NCBI GenBank assembly: GCA_031374115.1
Contig: JANMNO010000071.1
Coordinates: 27,261-91,260, forward strand
Length of the DNA: 64,000 nt
Source: JAKFWF01 sp031374115
GTDB taxonomy: Bacteria > Pseudomonadota > Alphaproteobacteria > Rhizobiales > Hyphomicrobiaceae
Reading direction: 5' to 3'
Part shown: piece after piece, positions 9,109 through 18,189 of the stretch
Position numbering within the stretch: position 1 is the stretch's first letter
Layout of the letters: every line of letters begins with the position of its first letter
Position numbers and translations under genes: made by a program
Notes under the pieces: model-generated
Told to the model about the DNA's origin: nothing
Database searches by the model: none
Seen by the model: the letters and a program-made list of their open reading frames with translations, nothing else

Positions 9109-11412
9109 GTGGCACGCCGCCAAAAGTCTCAGACGCCTAACGCCAAACCGTTCAAGCGCCCGATCAGCGACGGATTTCCGACGCCGGAGCAAGTGCTGGA
9201 GTTCATCCGCACCTCCGATGAGACCGTGGGTAAGCGGGAAATCGCACGTGCCTTCGGCATCACCGGCGATGGCCGCATTAAACTGAAAATGATGCTCGGT
9301 GAGCTATCGCGATCGGGAAAGCTGTCGGGCAATCGCCGCGAAATGCGCGAGACCGGCTCGCTCCCGCCGGTCGGCGTCGTCGAGGTAATCGCGCGCGACG
9401 ATGAAGGCGACCTGCTCGCCGAGCCGGTCGTTTGGGAGAATGAAGAAGCCCAGCGGCCCCGTCTCAGGCTCACGGTTCCAGACAGCATCGAAGGTGAGAG
9501 TGGACCGGCAATCGGCATCGGCGACCGTGTGTTGGCTCGGATCGAACGCATGCAAGACGCCAGTGACGAGATTGCCTTCATTGGCGTCGCCATCAAGCGC
9601 TTGCCGCGAGAAAAACGGCGGCTGCTCGGGATCTTTCAATCGCATCCGCGCGGCGGTGGAGTGATCCAGCCCGTCGACCGGTCTGCATTGCGCGAATTCC
9701 CTCTGCAGAAGGGCGACGAAGGTTCGGCCAAGGATGGCGATCTCGTTCGCTTCGATCTAGCGCGCCGTGGCCGGCATGCAATCCCGCAAGCACGGGTCGT
9801 CGAGGCGCTTGGCAACCCGTCGGACAGCCGCCAGATCAGCCTGATCGCGATCCACGCGCACGGAATTCCCGATGATTTTCCCGAAAGCGTGATTGTCGAA
9901 GCGCAATCGGTCGTGCCGCCGGCGATGGACGGCCGGGCCGATCTGCGGGATCTCAAACTGCTGACCATCGATCCCCCCGATGCCCGCGACCACGACGATG
10001 CGGTGCATGCGAGCCATGACCCCGATCCGAACAACAAGGGTGGTTTCATCGTCCAGGTCGCGATCGCCGACGTCGCGCATTTCGTCCGGCCCGGGTCGAA
10101 GCTGGATCGTGAGGCGCAACTGCGCGGTAACTCGGTCTACTTTCCTGATCGGGTGGTGCCGATGTTGCCCGAGCGTATCTCCAACGACTTGTGTTCGCTG
10201 CGAGAGTTGGAAGATCGCGCCTGCCTGATAGCCCGCATGATCTTCGACAAGTCGGGCCAGAAACGCAGCCACACCTTTATTCGCGCCATGATGCGGTCGG
10301 CAGCGAAACTCAGCTACCAAGAAGCACAAGCGGCGATCGACGGACAACCGTCCGCGAAGGCAGCGCCGTTACTGGAAAGCGCGCTGAAACCGCTTTGGGC
10401 CGCCTACGCTGCACTCTCCAAGGCCCGGGACCGCCGCGCGCCCCTCGATCTCGACTTGCCGGAACGCAAGATCATCCTTGACGACGAAGGCCACGTCACC
10501 GGCGTGTTCGTGCCGCAACGGCTCGATGCCCATCGCCTCATCGAAGAGTTCATGATCCAGGCAAACGTTGCTGCCGCCGAAACTCTGGAAGCGCAAAAGT
10601 CGCTGTGCGTCTACCGCTGCCACGACCAGCCATCGAAAGAGAAACTCAAGTCGCTCAAAGACGTACTGGATAGCCTCAAATTGACCTTCCCCGGCGCGGG
10701 CGCCATCAAGGCCAGCATGTTCAACCAGGTGCTGGAGGACGCAAAGTCCGTCGCGGTGCCGGAGCTGGTCAACGAGATCATGCTACGGTCGCAAGCCCAA
10801 GCGGAGTATGCCGTCGATAACTACGGCCACTTTGGCCTCAACTTGCGCAAGTACGCACACTTCACCTCACCGATCCGCCGTTACGCCGACCTCCTCGTTC
10901 ATCGCGCACTGATTGCCGCCTGCAAACTCGGCGACGGCGGGATGGCGGATTTCGAGAAACCAAGACTGCGCGATATCGCGAAGCAAATCTCCGACGCCGA
11001 ACGGCGGGCAATGGCGGCAGAACGCGAGACGACTGACCGCTTGATCGCCTCGCATCTCGCCGATCGCATCAACGCGACTTTTGACGCGCGGGTGTCCGGG
11101 GTCACGCGTTCGGGATTATTCGTGCGTTTGAAGGAAACCGGGGCCAACGGCTTTATCCCGGTGTCGACCTTGGGTTCGGAATACTTCGAGCATGTTGAAG
11201 AACTGCAGGCACTGGTCGGTTCCCGATCCGGAGGGTCGTTCCGGCTTGGCGACGAAGTCGAGGTTCGGCTCGTGGAGGTCATCGCTAGTGCCGGCGCCAT
11301 GCGTTTTCAGATGCTCAGCGAGCCGAAAAAAGCGCATGTCAGCTTGATGAAGGGCTGGCGCCCCAAGCGCATGCCCGGCGGCCGCCGTGCGCCGCCCCGC
11401 GGCCACCGTTGA
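9109..11412 (+). CDS. rnr: Ribonuclease R
   Basis: 767 residues from GTG 9109, six bases after topA. RNase R is a processive 3'-5' exoribonuclease that degrades structured RNA and takes part in RNA quality control. The N-terminal winged helix and cold-shock domains fill about residues 1-240. The RNB domain follows with the metal-binding aspartates in DPPDARDHDDAVH (about 288-300). YGHFGLNLRKYAHFTSPIRRYADLLVHR is the typical substrate-channel block (about 565-595). An S1 domain spans about 645-730, and the tail is Lys/Arg-rich. The topA-rnr pairing is a recurrent alphaproteobacterial arrangement. Confidence 0.97.
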   Translation: MARRQKSQTPNAKPFKRPISDGFPTPEQVLEFIRTSDETVGKREIARAFGITGDGRIKLKMMLGELSRSGKLSGNRREMRETGSLPPVGVVEVIARDDEGDLLAEPVVWENEEAQRPRLRLTVPDSIEGESGPAIGIGDRVLARIERMQDASDEIAFIGVAIKRLPREKRRLLGIFQSHPRGGGVIQPVDRSALREFPLQKGDEGSAKDGDLVRFDLARRGRHAIPQARVVEALGNPSDSRQISLIAIHAHGIPDDFPESVIVEAQSVVPPAMDGRADLRDLKLLTIDPPDARDHDDAVHASHDPDPNNKGGFIVQVAIADVAHFVRPGSKLDREAQLRGNSVYFPDRVVPMLPERISNDLCSLRELEDRACLIARMIFDKSGQKRSHTFIRAMMRSAAKLSYQEAQAAIDGQPSAKAAPLLESALKPLWAAYAALSKARDRRAPLDLDLPERKIILDDEGHVTGVFVPQRLDAHRLIEEFMIQANVAAAETLEAQKSLCVYRCHDQPSKEKLKSLKDVLDSLKLTFPGAGAIKASMFNQVLEDAKSVAVPELVNEIMLRSQAQAEYAVDNYGHFGLNLRKYAHFTSPIRRYADLLVHRALIAACKLGDGGMADFEKPRLRDIAKQISDAERRAMAAERETTDRLIASHLADRINATFDARVSGVTRSGLFVRLKETGANGFIPVSTLGSEYFEHVEELQALVGSRSGGSFRLGDEVEVRLVEVIASAGAMRFQMLSEPKKAHVSLMKGWRPKRMPGGRRAPPRGHR

Positions 11413-11489
11413 CATCTTGTCGCGCCTCCACTCGGCGCCGGTGCGCCGGGACCCTTGACGAAAGGGCATCCGCGTATGACATCCAGGCA

Positions 11490-11945
11490 ATGCTGTCGAA
11501 CTCCACATATGCGTCCCGCCACACCCGCGATTTGGCCCCCCGCGACACTCTCGCCGCCATGATCCGCGGGATGAAGCTCAAGTGCCCGAAGTGCGGCGTT
11601 GGGTGCATGTTTTCTGCGTATCTCAAAGTTGCCGATCATTGTCCCGCTTGTGGCGAAGCTTTGCATCACCAGCGCGCAGACGATGCACCGCCCTATTTCA
11701 CCATGTTCATTGTCTGCCACATTGTCATCGCCGGTGTGCTCATGGCCGAGAAAGCTCTAGCGCCAAGCTTTTGGACGCATATCATCATATGGTTCCCGAT
11801 TACGATCGGGATGAGCTTGATCCTGCTGCCGATGATCAAGGGTGCACTGATTGGCCTGCAGTGGTCGCTACGCATGCACGGCTTTGGCAGCGGACCCGAT
11901 CCGGCTGATCCACAACCTGAACCCATCGCAACCGAGCGCAATTAG
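11490..11945 (+). CDS. DUF983 family membrane protein
   Basis: 151 residues. Two zinc-ribbon-like pairs, CPKCGVGCMF (about 32) and CPACGEAL (about 52), precede YFTMFIVCHIVIAGVLM and a second hydrophobic segment, the layout of DUF983. The biochemical role of this family is not known. Conservation next to rnr in many alphaproteobacteria is from memory. An in-frame TTG at 11409 overlapping the rnr stop would add 27 residues with no family resemblance, so ATG 11490 is preferred. The 3' end overlaps the converging HAD gene by four bases. Confidence 0.8.
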   Translation: MLSNSTYASRHTRDLAPRDTLAAMIRGMKLKCPKCGVGCMFSAYLKVADHCPACGEALHHQRADDAPPYFTMFIVCHIVIAGVLMAEKALAPSFWTHIIIWFPITIGMSLILLPMIKGALIGLQWSLRMHGFGSGPDPADPQPEPIATERN

Positions 11946-12619
11946 TTTGCGCGAAGGATTGCCGAGAGCTCGCCCAACGTCTCAATTATGTATTGCGGGC
12001 TGCCGTTTTCGACAGCAACAGAATTCGCGTGGATTCGCTGCGGACGAATGATCTGCACGGTTGTCCATCCCATGCAATTTGGCGATACGAAATCCTTGGC
12101 GGGATTGTCTCCAACATAGACAAACCGATCGCCAGGGGACCCGATGGCCTGAACCATAGCACCATACGAGGCTGGATGTGGCTTGGCAAAATCGCGCCCA
12201 CCTAGCCCGTGCGTGTAAATTATCTCATGAAATCTTTTCTGAAGACCCAACGCTCGCACCTTGGCCTGCTGAACACCGACCGTGCCATCCGTGATCAGAC
12301 CGATCGGGCCGTCGGCCCCTAGTTGTTCGAGCACGGGCAACGCATCTTCAAATAGCGCCAGTTGAGCGGGCTCATGCGAACGATACGCCTCGATCAGGCC
12401 GCTAGCGTACACCCTGTCGACACCACGCTGTTCGAGGGCGAGCGCGAACAACTGGCCTAAGTGGCCGTCATCAAGCAAGCGTGTCATGTCGGCGTCGAGC
12501 CCATCAATCCCGAGTGTGGCTTGCGCCCACGCGGCGGCTGCGCCAAACGCCGAGATTGCGAACGACCGTTCAGGGTAGAGCGTATCATCCAGGTCGAAGA
12601 CGACACATAAGCGGCTCAT
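11942..12619 (-). CDS. HAD-superfamily pyrimidine 5'-nucleotidase-like hydrolase
   Basis: 225 residues. HAD motif I VVFDLDDTLYPERS opens the protein (about 5-18). Motif II is GLITDGTVGVQQAKVRALGL (about 125), and motif III/IV is FVYVGDNPAKDF (about 175). The DDTLYPE signature and the small helical cap are typical of the SDT1/pyrimidine 5'-nucleotidase or phosphoglycolate-phosphatase-like branch. It would dephosphorylate a small cytoplasmic metabolite; the substrate is unknown. ATG 12619 is selected because the fold begins there. It is divergent from the P450 gene, with about 95 bases between the starts. Confidence 0.8.
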   Translation of the reverse strand: MSRLCVVFDLDDTLYPERSFAISAFGAAAAWAQATLGIDGLDADMTRLLDDGHLGQLFALALEQRGVDRVYASGLIEAYRSHEPAQLALFEDALPVLEQLGADGPIGLITDGTVGVQQAKVRALGLQKRFHEIIYTHGLGGRDFAKPHPASYGAMVQAIGSPGDRFVYVGDNPAKDFVSPNCMGWTTVQIIRPQRIHANSVAVENGSPQYIIETLGELSAILRAN

Positions 12620-12713
12620 GCAAAGTCGTCCCTGAAAAACGCCCTTGTCGGGCCGATGCTGACTGTTACCATGGCGCCCTCGTGCCAATGCCGCAAGCAA
12701 TAGGATCGACCAC

Positions 12714-13970
12714 ATGCATGCGATGAAGCCCGCCCAGTCGAGGTTTGAGGACCAAAGCCAAGCGGTCCACGTTGCGCGCTCGTTCGATTTGCGGCGCATC
12801 GGGCCGGACTTCATTGCCAATCCCTATCCGACTTACAACGCCCTGCGCGATCATGCGCCGGTTGCCCGGATGCCAGATGGCAGCTATTTCCTCTCGCGCT
12901 ATGACGACTGCGTCACCGTGTATAAGGATGCCAAACTTTTTTCGTCCGACAAGAAGGCAGAGTTCCGTCCTAAATTCGGTGACGGATTGCTCTATCAGCA
13001 CCACACGACGAGCTTGATCTTCAACGACCCACCTTTGCACACGCGTGTTCGCAAGATCATCGCCGGCGCCTTGAATCCGCGCGCGGTGGCCGACATGGAA
13101 GCACCGATGGTCGCGCTCACCGACCGACTTCTCGACGCGATGGCAGCGAAGGGCGAAGCCGATCTGATCGCAGACCTCGCAGCCGCCGTACCGATCGAGG
13201 TGATCGGTAATCTGCTGGCCATTCCCCATGATCTACGGTCGCCATTGCGCGATTGGTCGCTTGCGATCCTTGGAGCGCTGGAGCCATCACCTGGGCCTGA
13301 GCTTCTGGAAGCCGGCGAACGCGCAGTCGCCGAGTTCCTCGACTATCTGCAAATTCTGGTCGCCGACCGCCGCCGTAAGCCTGGCGATCCGGCTCGCGAT
13401 GTGCTGACCCGCCTCATCCAAGGCGAGCAGGGCGGTGAAACGCTCAGCGAGATCGAACTACTGCAGAATGTCATTTTCATTCTCAATGCAGGACACGAGA
13501 CCACGACGAACCTTATCGGCAATGGGCTCTTTTCGTTTCTCGAATGGCCGGATCAGAAGGCTCGGCTGCTCGCCGATTCGGGCTTGATCAACACCGCCGT
13601 CGAAGAAGTCCTGCGGTTCGAGTGCCCCGTCCAAATCGGCAATCGAATGGCAACCGAAGATGTCACTGTGGGCGGTGTCGCGATGCGAGCCGGCTCTTTC
13701 ATCACGATCGGCATTGCTGCGGCCAATCGCGATCCGAAGGAGTTCGCCGAACCAGATCGCTTCGATGCGGGCCGGGGACAGAACCGTCACGTTGCATTTG
13801 CATCCGGCGTACATTTTTGCGTCGGCTTGGCGATCGCGCGAATGGAAGGGCGGGTCGCCATCGGCCGGTTCCTCAAACGCTTCCCCGGCTACCGCCTCGC
13901 CAGCGAGCCGGTCCGAGGCGGCCGCGCGCGCTTCCGTGGCTTCCTGACGATCCCGGTTGTCCTAGCCTGA
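12714..13970 (+). CDS. Cytochrome P450
   Basis: 418 residues, a soluble bacterial class I P450. The I-helix oxygen-activation motif is NAGHETTTN (about 260), the K-helix ExxR is EEVLRF (about 298-303), and the heme-thiolate loop is FASGVHFCVGLAIAR with Cys near 370. It should insert one oxygen atom into an organic substrate, using electrons from a ferredoxin and its reductase; neither is encoded nearby. The substrate cannot be inferred. ATG 12714 is used, with ATG 12723 three codons in. Confidence 0.95.
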   Translation: MHAMKPAQSRFEDQSQAVHVARSFDLRRIGPDFIANPYPTYNALRDHAPVARMPDGSYFLSRYDDCVTVYKDAKLFSSDKKAEFRPKFGDGLLYQHHTTSLIFNDPPLHTRVRKIIAGALNPRAVADMEAPMVALTDRLLDAMAAKGEADLIADLAAAVPIEVIGNLLAIPHDLRSPLRDWSLAILGALEPSPGPELLEAGERAVAEFLDYLQILVADRRRKPGDPARDVLTRLIQGEQGGETLSEIELLQNVIFILNAGHETTTNLIGNGLFSFLEWPDQKARLLADSGLINTAVEEVLRFECPVQIGNRMATEDVTVGGVAMRAGSFITIGIAAANRDPKEFAEPDRFDAGRGQNRHVAFASGVHFCVGLAIARMEGRVAIGRFLKRFPGYRLASEPVRGGRARFRGFLTIPVVLA

Positions 13971-14513
13971 GGCCCCTAATCGGAGGTGCTTTGAAACGGA
14001 ACGCGTGTTAACTCGTTCGCAACCACAACGTGTCAGTCTAACGCTCCGCAAGCTTATAGATGCAATGTGGGGACATGGCGATGCTGTTTCGAGTATGGAC
14101 ACGTTTCGTGAAAATTTGTGGCGGGTTCTCGACCGCACGAAGCCGTCCGCAGTCCGCTCAAGTGCCGTTTTCAGCGGTGCTGTCGATTGCACCCGTTCTG
14201 GTCGCGACCAAATCCAACCAGCCGATTTTACCGGCAATTGATTTCCATCTGTCTTCCCGATTGGCGAGCGTCGCGCACCTGAACACCAAGGCAGGCCGCA
14301 TGCCTTGCCCTCGCAACCGGCCCGACGCACGCGCGAAGGTGATGCCTAAACGCCTGCAAATCACGCCCAAGCGTTGTGCGATCAACCCTGCCAAAAGACG
14401 ATCGGCCACATCGTCGACGCCGGCACAAGCGGAGATCATCAGGCTGATGCAGCCCCAGCCGCGCTGCGTTCCGCTCGATATTCGGATCGCTCAGGCTGCC
14501 TGAAAATGGTTCC
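13971..14513 (+). other. Interval of 540 bases with no convincing gene
   Basis: Between the P450 stop and the converging membrane-anchored gene I find no recognisable product. Two open frames exist on the + strand (14005-14241 and 14060-14503) and one on the minus strand (14158-14439). They overlap one another, are rich in Arg/Pro/Ala, lack a good ribosome-binding site, and match no family I know. The longest, 14060-14503, would give 147 residues with a short hydrophobic start. It might be degraded sequence or a lineage-specific gene. Confidence 0.35.
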
Positions 14514-15395
14514 TCAAGCGGCTTTTCGTGAGCGCTCGGGCCGCCAACAAGCCGGCGCTATGCCGATCACCCCAAGCGCAGGATCGCTCATTGGCGCGCG
14601 CTCGATATTGATCGGATCGATGCCCCACCGGCCAGCAAGGCGCATGACGTGCTCCTCGGTCGGATGCAGAATGATTGCACCGCCAGCATCCCCTTTTCGC
14701 CCCTTGACCCCTCGCAACTCGAACAGCTTGAGGCCCAGCGAGCGTTCGTCCTTGGTCGTCTTGCCAAGATTGAGCACGATACCTTCGTCGCCGATGGCAA
14801 ACGCGCGCAAGACTTTGCCGTCGATCATGCGTGCCCACGCGAAGAAATCGATCAGTGGATAGGCAGCATAGTACTGCACCTCGACAAAGCGGCTGCCCAG
14901 TCCTTCGAACAGCGGCGCGAACTTGTCGACAAAGCCCGCGCCCATGGGGTGGGGAAGCGACAAGCCCACGACGAACGTCCAGCCATTGACCGGTGGCGAT
15001 ACGAAAATGTGGGTTTCGCCGATTTCGTCGTCGTAAACGCTGCCTATGCCAGAGTGCCAATTTGCTGACTGTGTTTGGACTAGCCCAAGCGCTTCGACGA
15101 CGCCGCGGGTATCGCGCGTACGAACGGCGAACCACGCCATCCGATAACCAAAGGGACATGGCCGATCCGGTTTCGTGTTGAAAACGATCCGGCCGTGCGC
15201 CATGCGTGGCGCCACCACGAGCGCAATGGTCGCGACGGTGGCAATCGTCAACACGATGACAAGAAAGATCAACGGGGTTCTGCTGCTTTGCGACACGAGC
15301 ACAGGCTTACACGTAGTCTGTGTCGGTATCCCGCAGCAAGGCGGTGCATCCGATCCGCTGGGGAAAACGGATGCAGGGAAACACAGTCGCCCCAT
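14514..15395 (-). CDS. Conserved hypothetical membrane-anchored protein
   Basis: Up to 293 residues. After a doubtful N-terminal stretch with several Cys, one strong membrane segment (PLIFLVIVLTIATVATIALV, about 41-60) anchors a roughly 220-residue globular domain. That domain contains FGYRMAWFAVRTRD, VSPPVNGWTFVVG and GGAIILHPTEEHVMRLAGRW. It resembles uncharacterised proteins of about 250 residues from varied bacteria, but I assign no function. The start is uncertain: ATG 15395 is in frame, and a GTG around residue 32, just before the membrane segment, would be reasonable. Confidence 0.6.
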   Translation of the reverse strand: MGRLCFPASVFPSGSDAPPCCGIPTQTTCKPVLVSQSSRTPLIFLVIVLTIATVATIALVVAPRMAHGRIVFNTKPDRPCPFGYRMAWFAVRTRDTRGVVEALGLVQTQSANWHSGIGSVYDDEIGETHIFVSPPVNGWTFVVGLSLPHPMGAGFVDKFAPLFEGLGSRFVEVQYYAAYPLIDFFAWARMIDGKVLRAFAIGDEGIVLNLGKTTKDERSLGLKLFELRGVKGRKGDAGGAIILHPTEEHVMRLAGRWGIDPINIERAPMSDPALGVIGIAPACWRPERSRKAA

Positions 15396-15523
15396 GCACT
15401 AAAGGCGGGCCTTGTGTCCGCCTAAACAACGCGCAATTTTAACGGACGGCTTGGACATCCGAACAACTGCGGCTAATGCCTCCCATTACGACCGCAACCG
15501 CGACCTCACATAGAAACCAAATC

Positions 15524-16291
15524 ATGCCGGACGTTTCACAACCTCAGATAGCTCTCATTACAGGCGCCTCGCGCCGAATCGGCCGTGCGATCGCGCTCGA
15601 TCTTGCTAGCGCCGGTTGGTCGATCGCGCTTCATTATCGGAATTCACAAGCAGATGCTGCGACGCTTGCGGCCGACATCAGAGAGCTAGGCGTGACCGTT
15701 GCCATCCTCAGAGCAGACCTGGGCAAGCCGGCCGATGTGATGAGCCTTGTCCCGCGGTGCACTGCAGCGCTCGGCCCGGTCACCTGTCTCGTCAACAATG
15801 CCTCTCTATTCGAGTTCGACGATCTCGCATCGCTGGATCTTAATACGCTCGAGGATCACCTTGCGGTGAATTTGACCGCGCCGATACTTCTTGCGCAGGC
15901 GTTCGCCGCTCAGCTTACAGCCGATACCACTGGCAACATCATAAATATCATCGACCAGCGGGCGTGGGCATCGACGCCTGAGTTCTTTTCGTACACGCTT
16001 TCCAAGACCTCGCTTTGGTCGGCGACGCGGATGCTGGCGCAGGCCCTCAGCCCACGCATTCGCGTGAATGCGGTCGGCCCTGGTCCGACCTTGCGCAGTG
16101 CGCATCAACGCTCGGAAGATTTTGCGGCCGAAGCGGCATCGACCTTGCTCCGGCGTGGCACCGAACCGGAAGAGATCGCACAGGCGGTCCGCTTCATCCT
16201 TGACGCCCCGGCCATGACCGGTCAGATGATTGCACTTGATGGCGGACAACATCTGCGATGGTTCTCGGAAGTCATGCCCAGCAGGCCATAA
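15524..16291 (+). CDS. SDR oxidoreductase, pteridine reductase/FolM-like
   Basis: 255 residues with the classical Rossmann start ALITGASRRIGRAIALDLA and the NNAS motif. The active-site Tyr-Lys is in FSYTLSK (YxxxK). Where most short-chain dehydrogenases have a catalytic Ser, this protein reads NIIDQRAW; an Asp at this position is a feature of pteridine reductase PTR1 and FolM. Together with a 34-base overlap with folB, this suggests reduction of dihydromonapterin or another pterin (inference). ATG 15524 is chosen; an in-frame ATG 15476 adds a Thr-rich leader without similarity. Confidence 0.8.
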   Translation: MPDVSQPQIALITGASRRIGRAIALDLASAGWSIALHYRNSQADAATLAADIRELGVTVAILRADLGKPADVMSLVPRCTAALGPVTCLVNNASLFEFDDLASLDLNTLEDHLAVNLTAPILLAQAFAAQLTADTTGNIINIIDQRAWASTPEFFSYTLSKTSLWSATRMLAQALSPRIRVNAVGPGPTLRSAHQRSEDFAAEAASTLLRRGTEPEEIAQAVRFILDAPAMTGQMIALDGGQHLRWFSEVMPSRP

Positions 16292-16728
16292 CAACAACGA
16301 GCGCCCTTTTGAACGCGATCGACCGCGACAGTGATTTCGATGAGCCCGAGATTGTCTCTCGCGGTGGTCTTCGTCGAATTTTCGTGCGCGGCCTCGAGTT
16401 GATCGGCTCCATCGGCATCTATGAGCACGAAAAGCGTTATGAGCAGCGTATCGTCGTGTCCGTGGATCTGGCGGTCGACGATCACTACGATGGACACTCG
16501 GATCGTATCGGGGACATTTACGATTACGACGAAGCAATCGTCGCCGTGAAGAACATCGTCGCCGCCGGCCACGTCAATCTGCTGGAGACTTTGGCAGAAC
16601 GCATTGCCGAAGCCTGTCTCTCAAACCGTGATGTCGTGCGCATCGCGGTGCGTATCGAGAAACCTGACATCCTTCCCGATTGCCGCGCCGTAGGTATCGA
16701 AATCACGCGCAGTCGTTCACAACGCTGA
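16258..16728 (+). CDS. folB: Dihydroneopterin aldolase
   Basis: 156 residues. It cleaves 7,8-dihydroneopterin to 6-hydroxymethyl-dihydropterin and glycolaldehyde in folate synthesis. Recognisable blocks are VRGLELIGSIGIYEHEKR (the active Glu is in the IYEHE segment), YDYDEAIVAVKNIV, LLETLAERIAEACL and RIEKPDILPDCRAVGIEI with the catalytic Lys. The first 35 residues are a leader longer than usual. The start overlaps the pterin-reductase-like gene. The following pathway enzyme, folK, lies 36 kb away in this window; folP was not seen. Confidence 0.92.
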   Translation: MVLGSHAQQAITTTSALLNAIDRDSDFDEPEIVSRGGLRRIFVRGLELIGSIGIYEHEKRYEQRIVVSVDLAVDDHYDGHSDRIGDIYDYDEAIVAVKNIVAAGHVNLLETLAERIAEACLSNRDVVRIAVRIEKPDILPDCRAVGIEITRSRSQR

Positions 16729-16934
16729 GTTTTCTGCTCGATTTCTGCCCTCCTGCCACAATCTCTCCTGGAAGTGCCCCCACTCGCGCCCCAAACGAAG
16801 TCCACTCTTCATGTTCGCCGCGGGGGTATTTGGCGATCGTTTAAACGCATCGTTAAGGTTAAGCCGATATTCGTTGGCTTGATGACGAATTGCGTAAACG
16901 TCGTCCCTGTTTTCGTAACTAGTCCGGGTGTCAC

Positions 16935-18164
16935 ATGATCAAGCGCTTTGGAGCCATTTCGCTTCTTTCACTCGTGTTTGCTGCCGGCAACGCGAACGCT
17001 GCCGGGCTTCCCCCCGTGAAGTCCAATGACAAGAACCCGGTGCCCTCGTGCGCGACACCCGGGCGATTGATGACCTACATCAGGGACCGCAACCCGAAGC
17101 TTGACCCCCGGTTTGAAACGATCGCCGCAGATTATATGCGCGTCGGACAAGAGCTGAAAATCCGATGGGATTACGCATTCTTCCAGATGATCGTCGAAAC
17201 CGGCAGCTTGTCTTTCAAGAGCGATGGCCGCTCCGGCGACGTCGCGCCGAAGCAGAACAACTTTGCCGGCCTCGGTGCCACCGGCAAGGGCGAACGTGGC
17301 GAGAGCTTCCCCGATGTGACGACCGGCGTCACCGCTCACCTTCAGCATCTCTTGATGTACGCTGGCGAAAAGGTCGCCGACCCGGTGGCTGAGCGCACCC
17401 GCAAAGTTCAAGAATGGGGGGTGCTGACATCCTGGCAAAAAGGCCTCAAGGGCCCAATCACCTTCACCGATCTGACCCGCAAGTGGGCACCAGGTGCCGG
17501 CGACTACGGCAGCAATATCGAAGCGACAGCAAAGCGGTTCTACGACGACACCTGCCGTAAGCCGGATCCAGCGCCAGAACTAATGGCAGCGGTCGATTTA
17601 AAATCAGACCCAAGAGTAGACAAAGTCGCAGCTGAAGCACCCGTTGCCGAGAAAGTCTCGGGCGCCGACCTGGCGCGCCGCGCCATTGCCGAAGCGCGAG
17701 CCGACAGCAATTCAAAGCGCACGGCACTTGGCGCGGGCAACATTGCAAAGTCGGCACAGCCTGCGCCCGAGACGGAGGCAGCAGCACCCTCACTTTCATC
17801 GATGCAACCGGCGGTCAACATCCTTAACGCACCCAAGGCTGAGGCACCGGAAAAAGCAGCACCCGATAAACCCGCCCCTGTGCAACAGGCCTCGGTCGGT
17901 GGACTAGGCAAACCCGCTGTACCGACGACAGCCGGCAAATGCCGCGTATGGCAAGCGAGTTACGGCGGACAGAAGGCGATCATCATCCGGTCGAAGAGCG
18001 ACGGGTATGTGAACTACACCGTGCTCGATGTGAACGAGGGCGTCGAGAAGCGCGAAGCCGAAGCCTACATCCAGGCCTACGCCAAGGGCGGCGAGCCGGT
18101 CGGCGAGTTCGGCTCGCAGAACCAGGCCCTTGATAAGGCATTCGACCTCTGCCCGGAGGGCTGA
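16935..18164 (+). CDS. Secreted glucosaminidase-like protein, copy 1 of tandem pair
   Basis: 409 residues with a signal peptide (about 1-22, cut after NANA). Residues about 38-215 resemble the glucosaminidase fold of cell-wall hydrolases: RWDYAFFQMIVETGSLSF carries the likely catalytic Glu, followed by QNNFAGLGATG and TGVTAHLQHLLMYAGE. A low-complexity Ala/Pro linker (about 215-335) leads to a C-terminal domain of about 75 residues bracketed by Cys (CRVWQASYGG ... AFDLCPEG). It probably acts on peptidoglycan in the periplasm. The next gene has the same architecture. The C-terminal domain faintly recalls SPOR domains, but I cannot assign it. Confidence 0.8.
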   Translation: MIKRFGAISLLSLVFAAGNANAAGLPPVKSNDKNPVPSCATPGRLMTYIRDRNPKLDPRFETIAADYMRVGQELKIRWDYAFFQMIVETGSLSFKSDGRSGDVAPKQNNFAGLGATGKGERGESFPDVTTGVTAHLQHLLMYAGEKVADPVAERTRKVQEWGVLTSWQKGLKGPITFTDLTRKWAPGAGDYGSNIEATAKRFYDDTCRKPDPAPELMAAVDLKSDPRVDKVAAEAPVAEKVSGADLARRAIAEARADSNSKRTALGAGNIAKSAQPAPETEAAAPSLSSMQPAVNILNAPKAEAPEKAAPDKPAPVQQASVGGLGKPAVPTTAGKCRVWQASYGGQKAIIIRSKSDGYVNYTVLDVNEGVEKREAEAYIQAYAKGGEPVGEFGSQNQALDKAFDLCPEG

Positions 18165-18189
18165 TCGAAGCCGCGCCGGTGAAACGACA

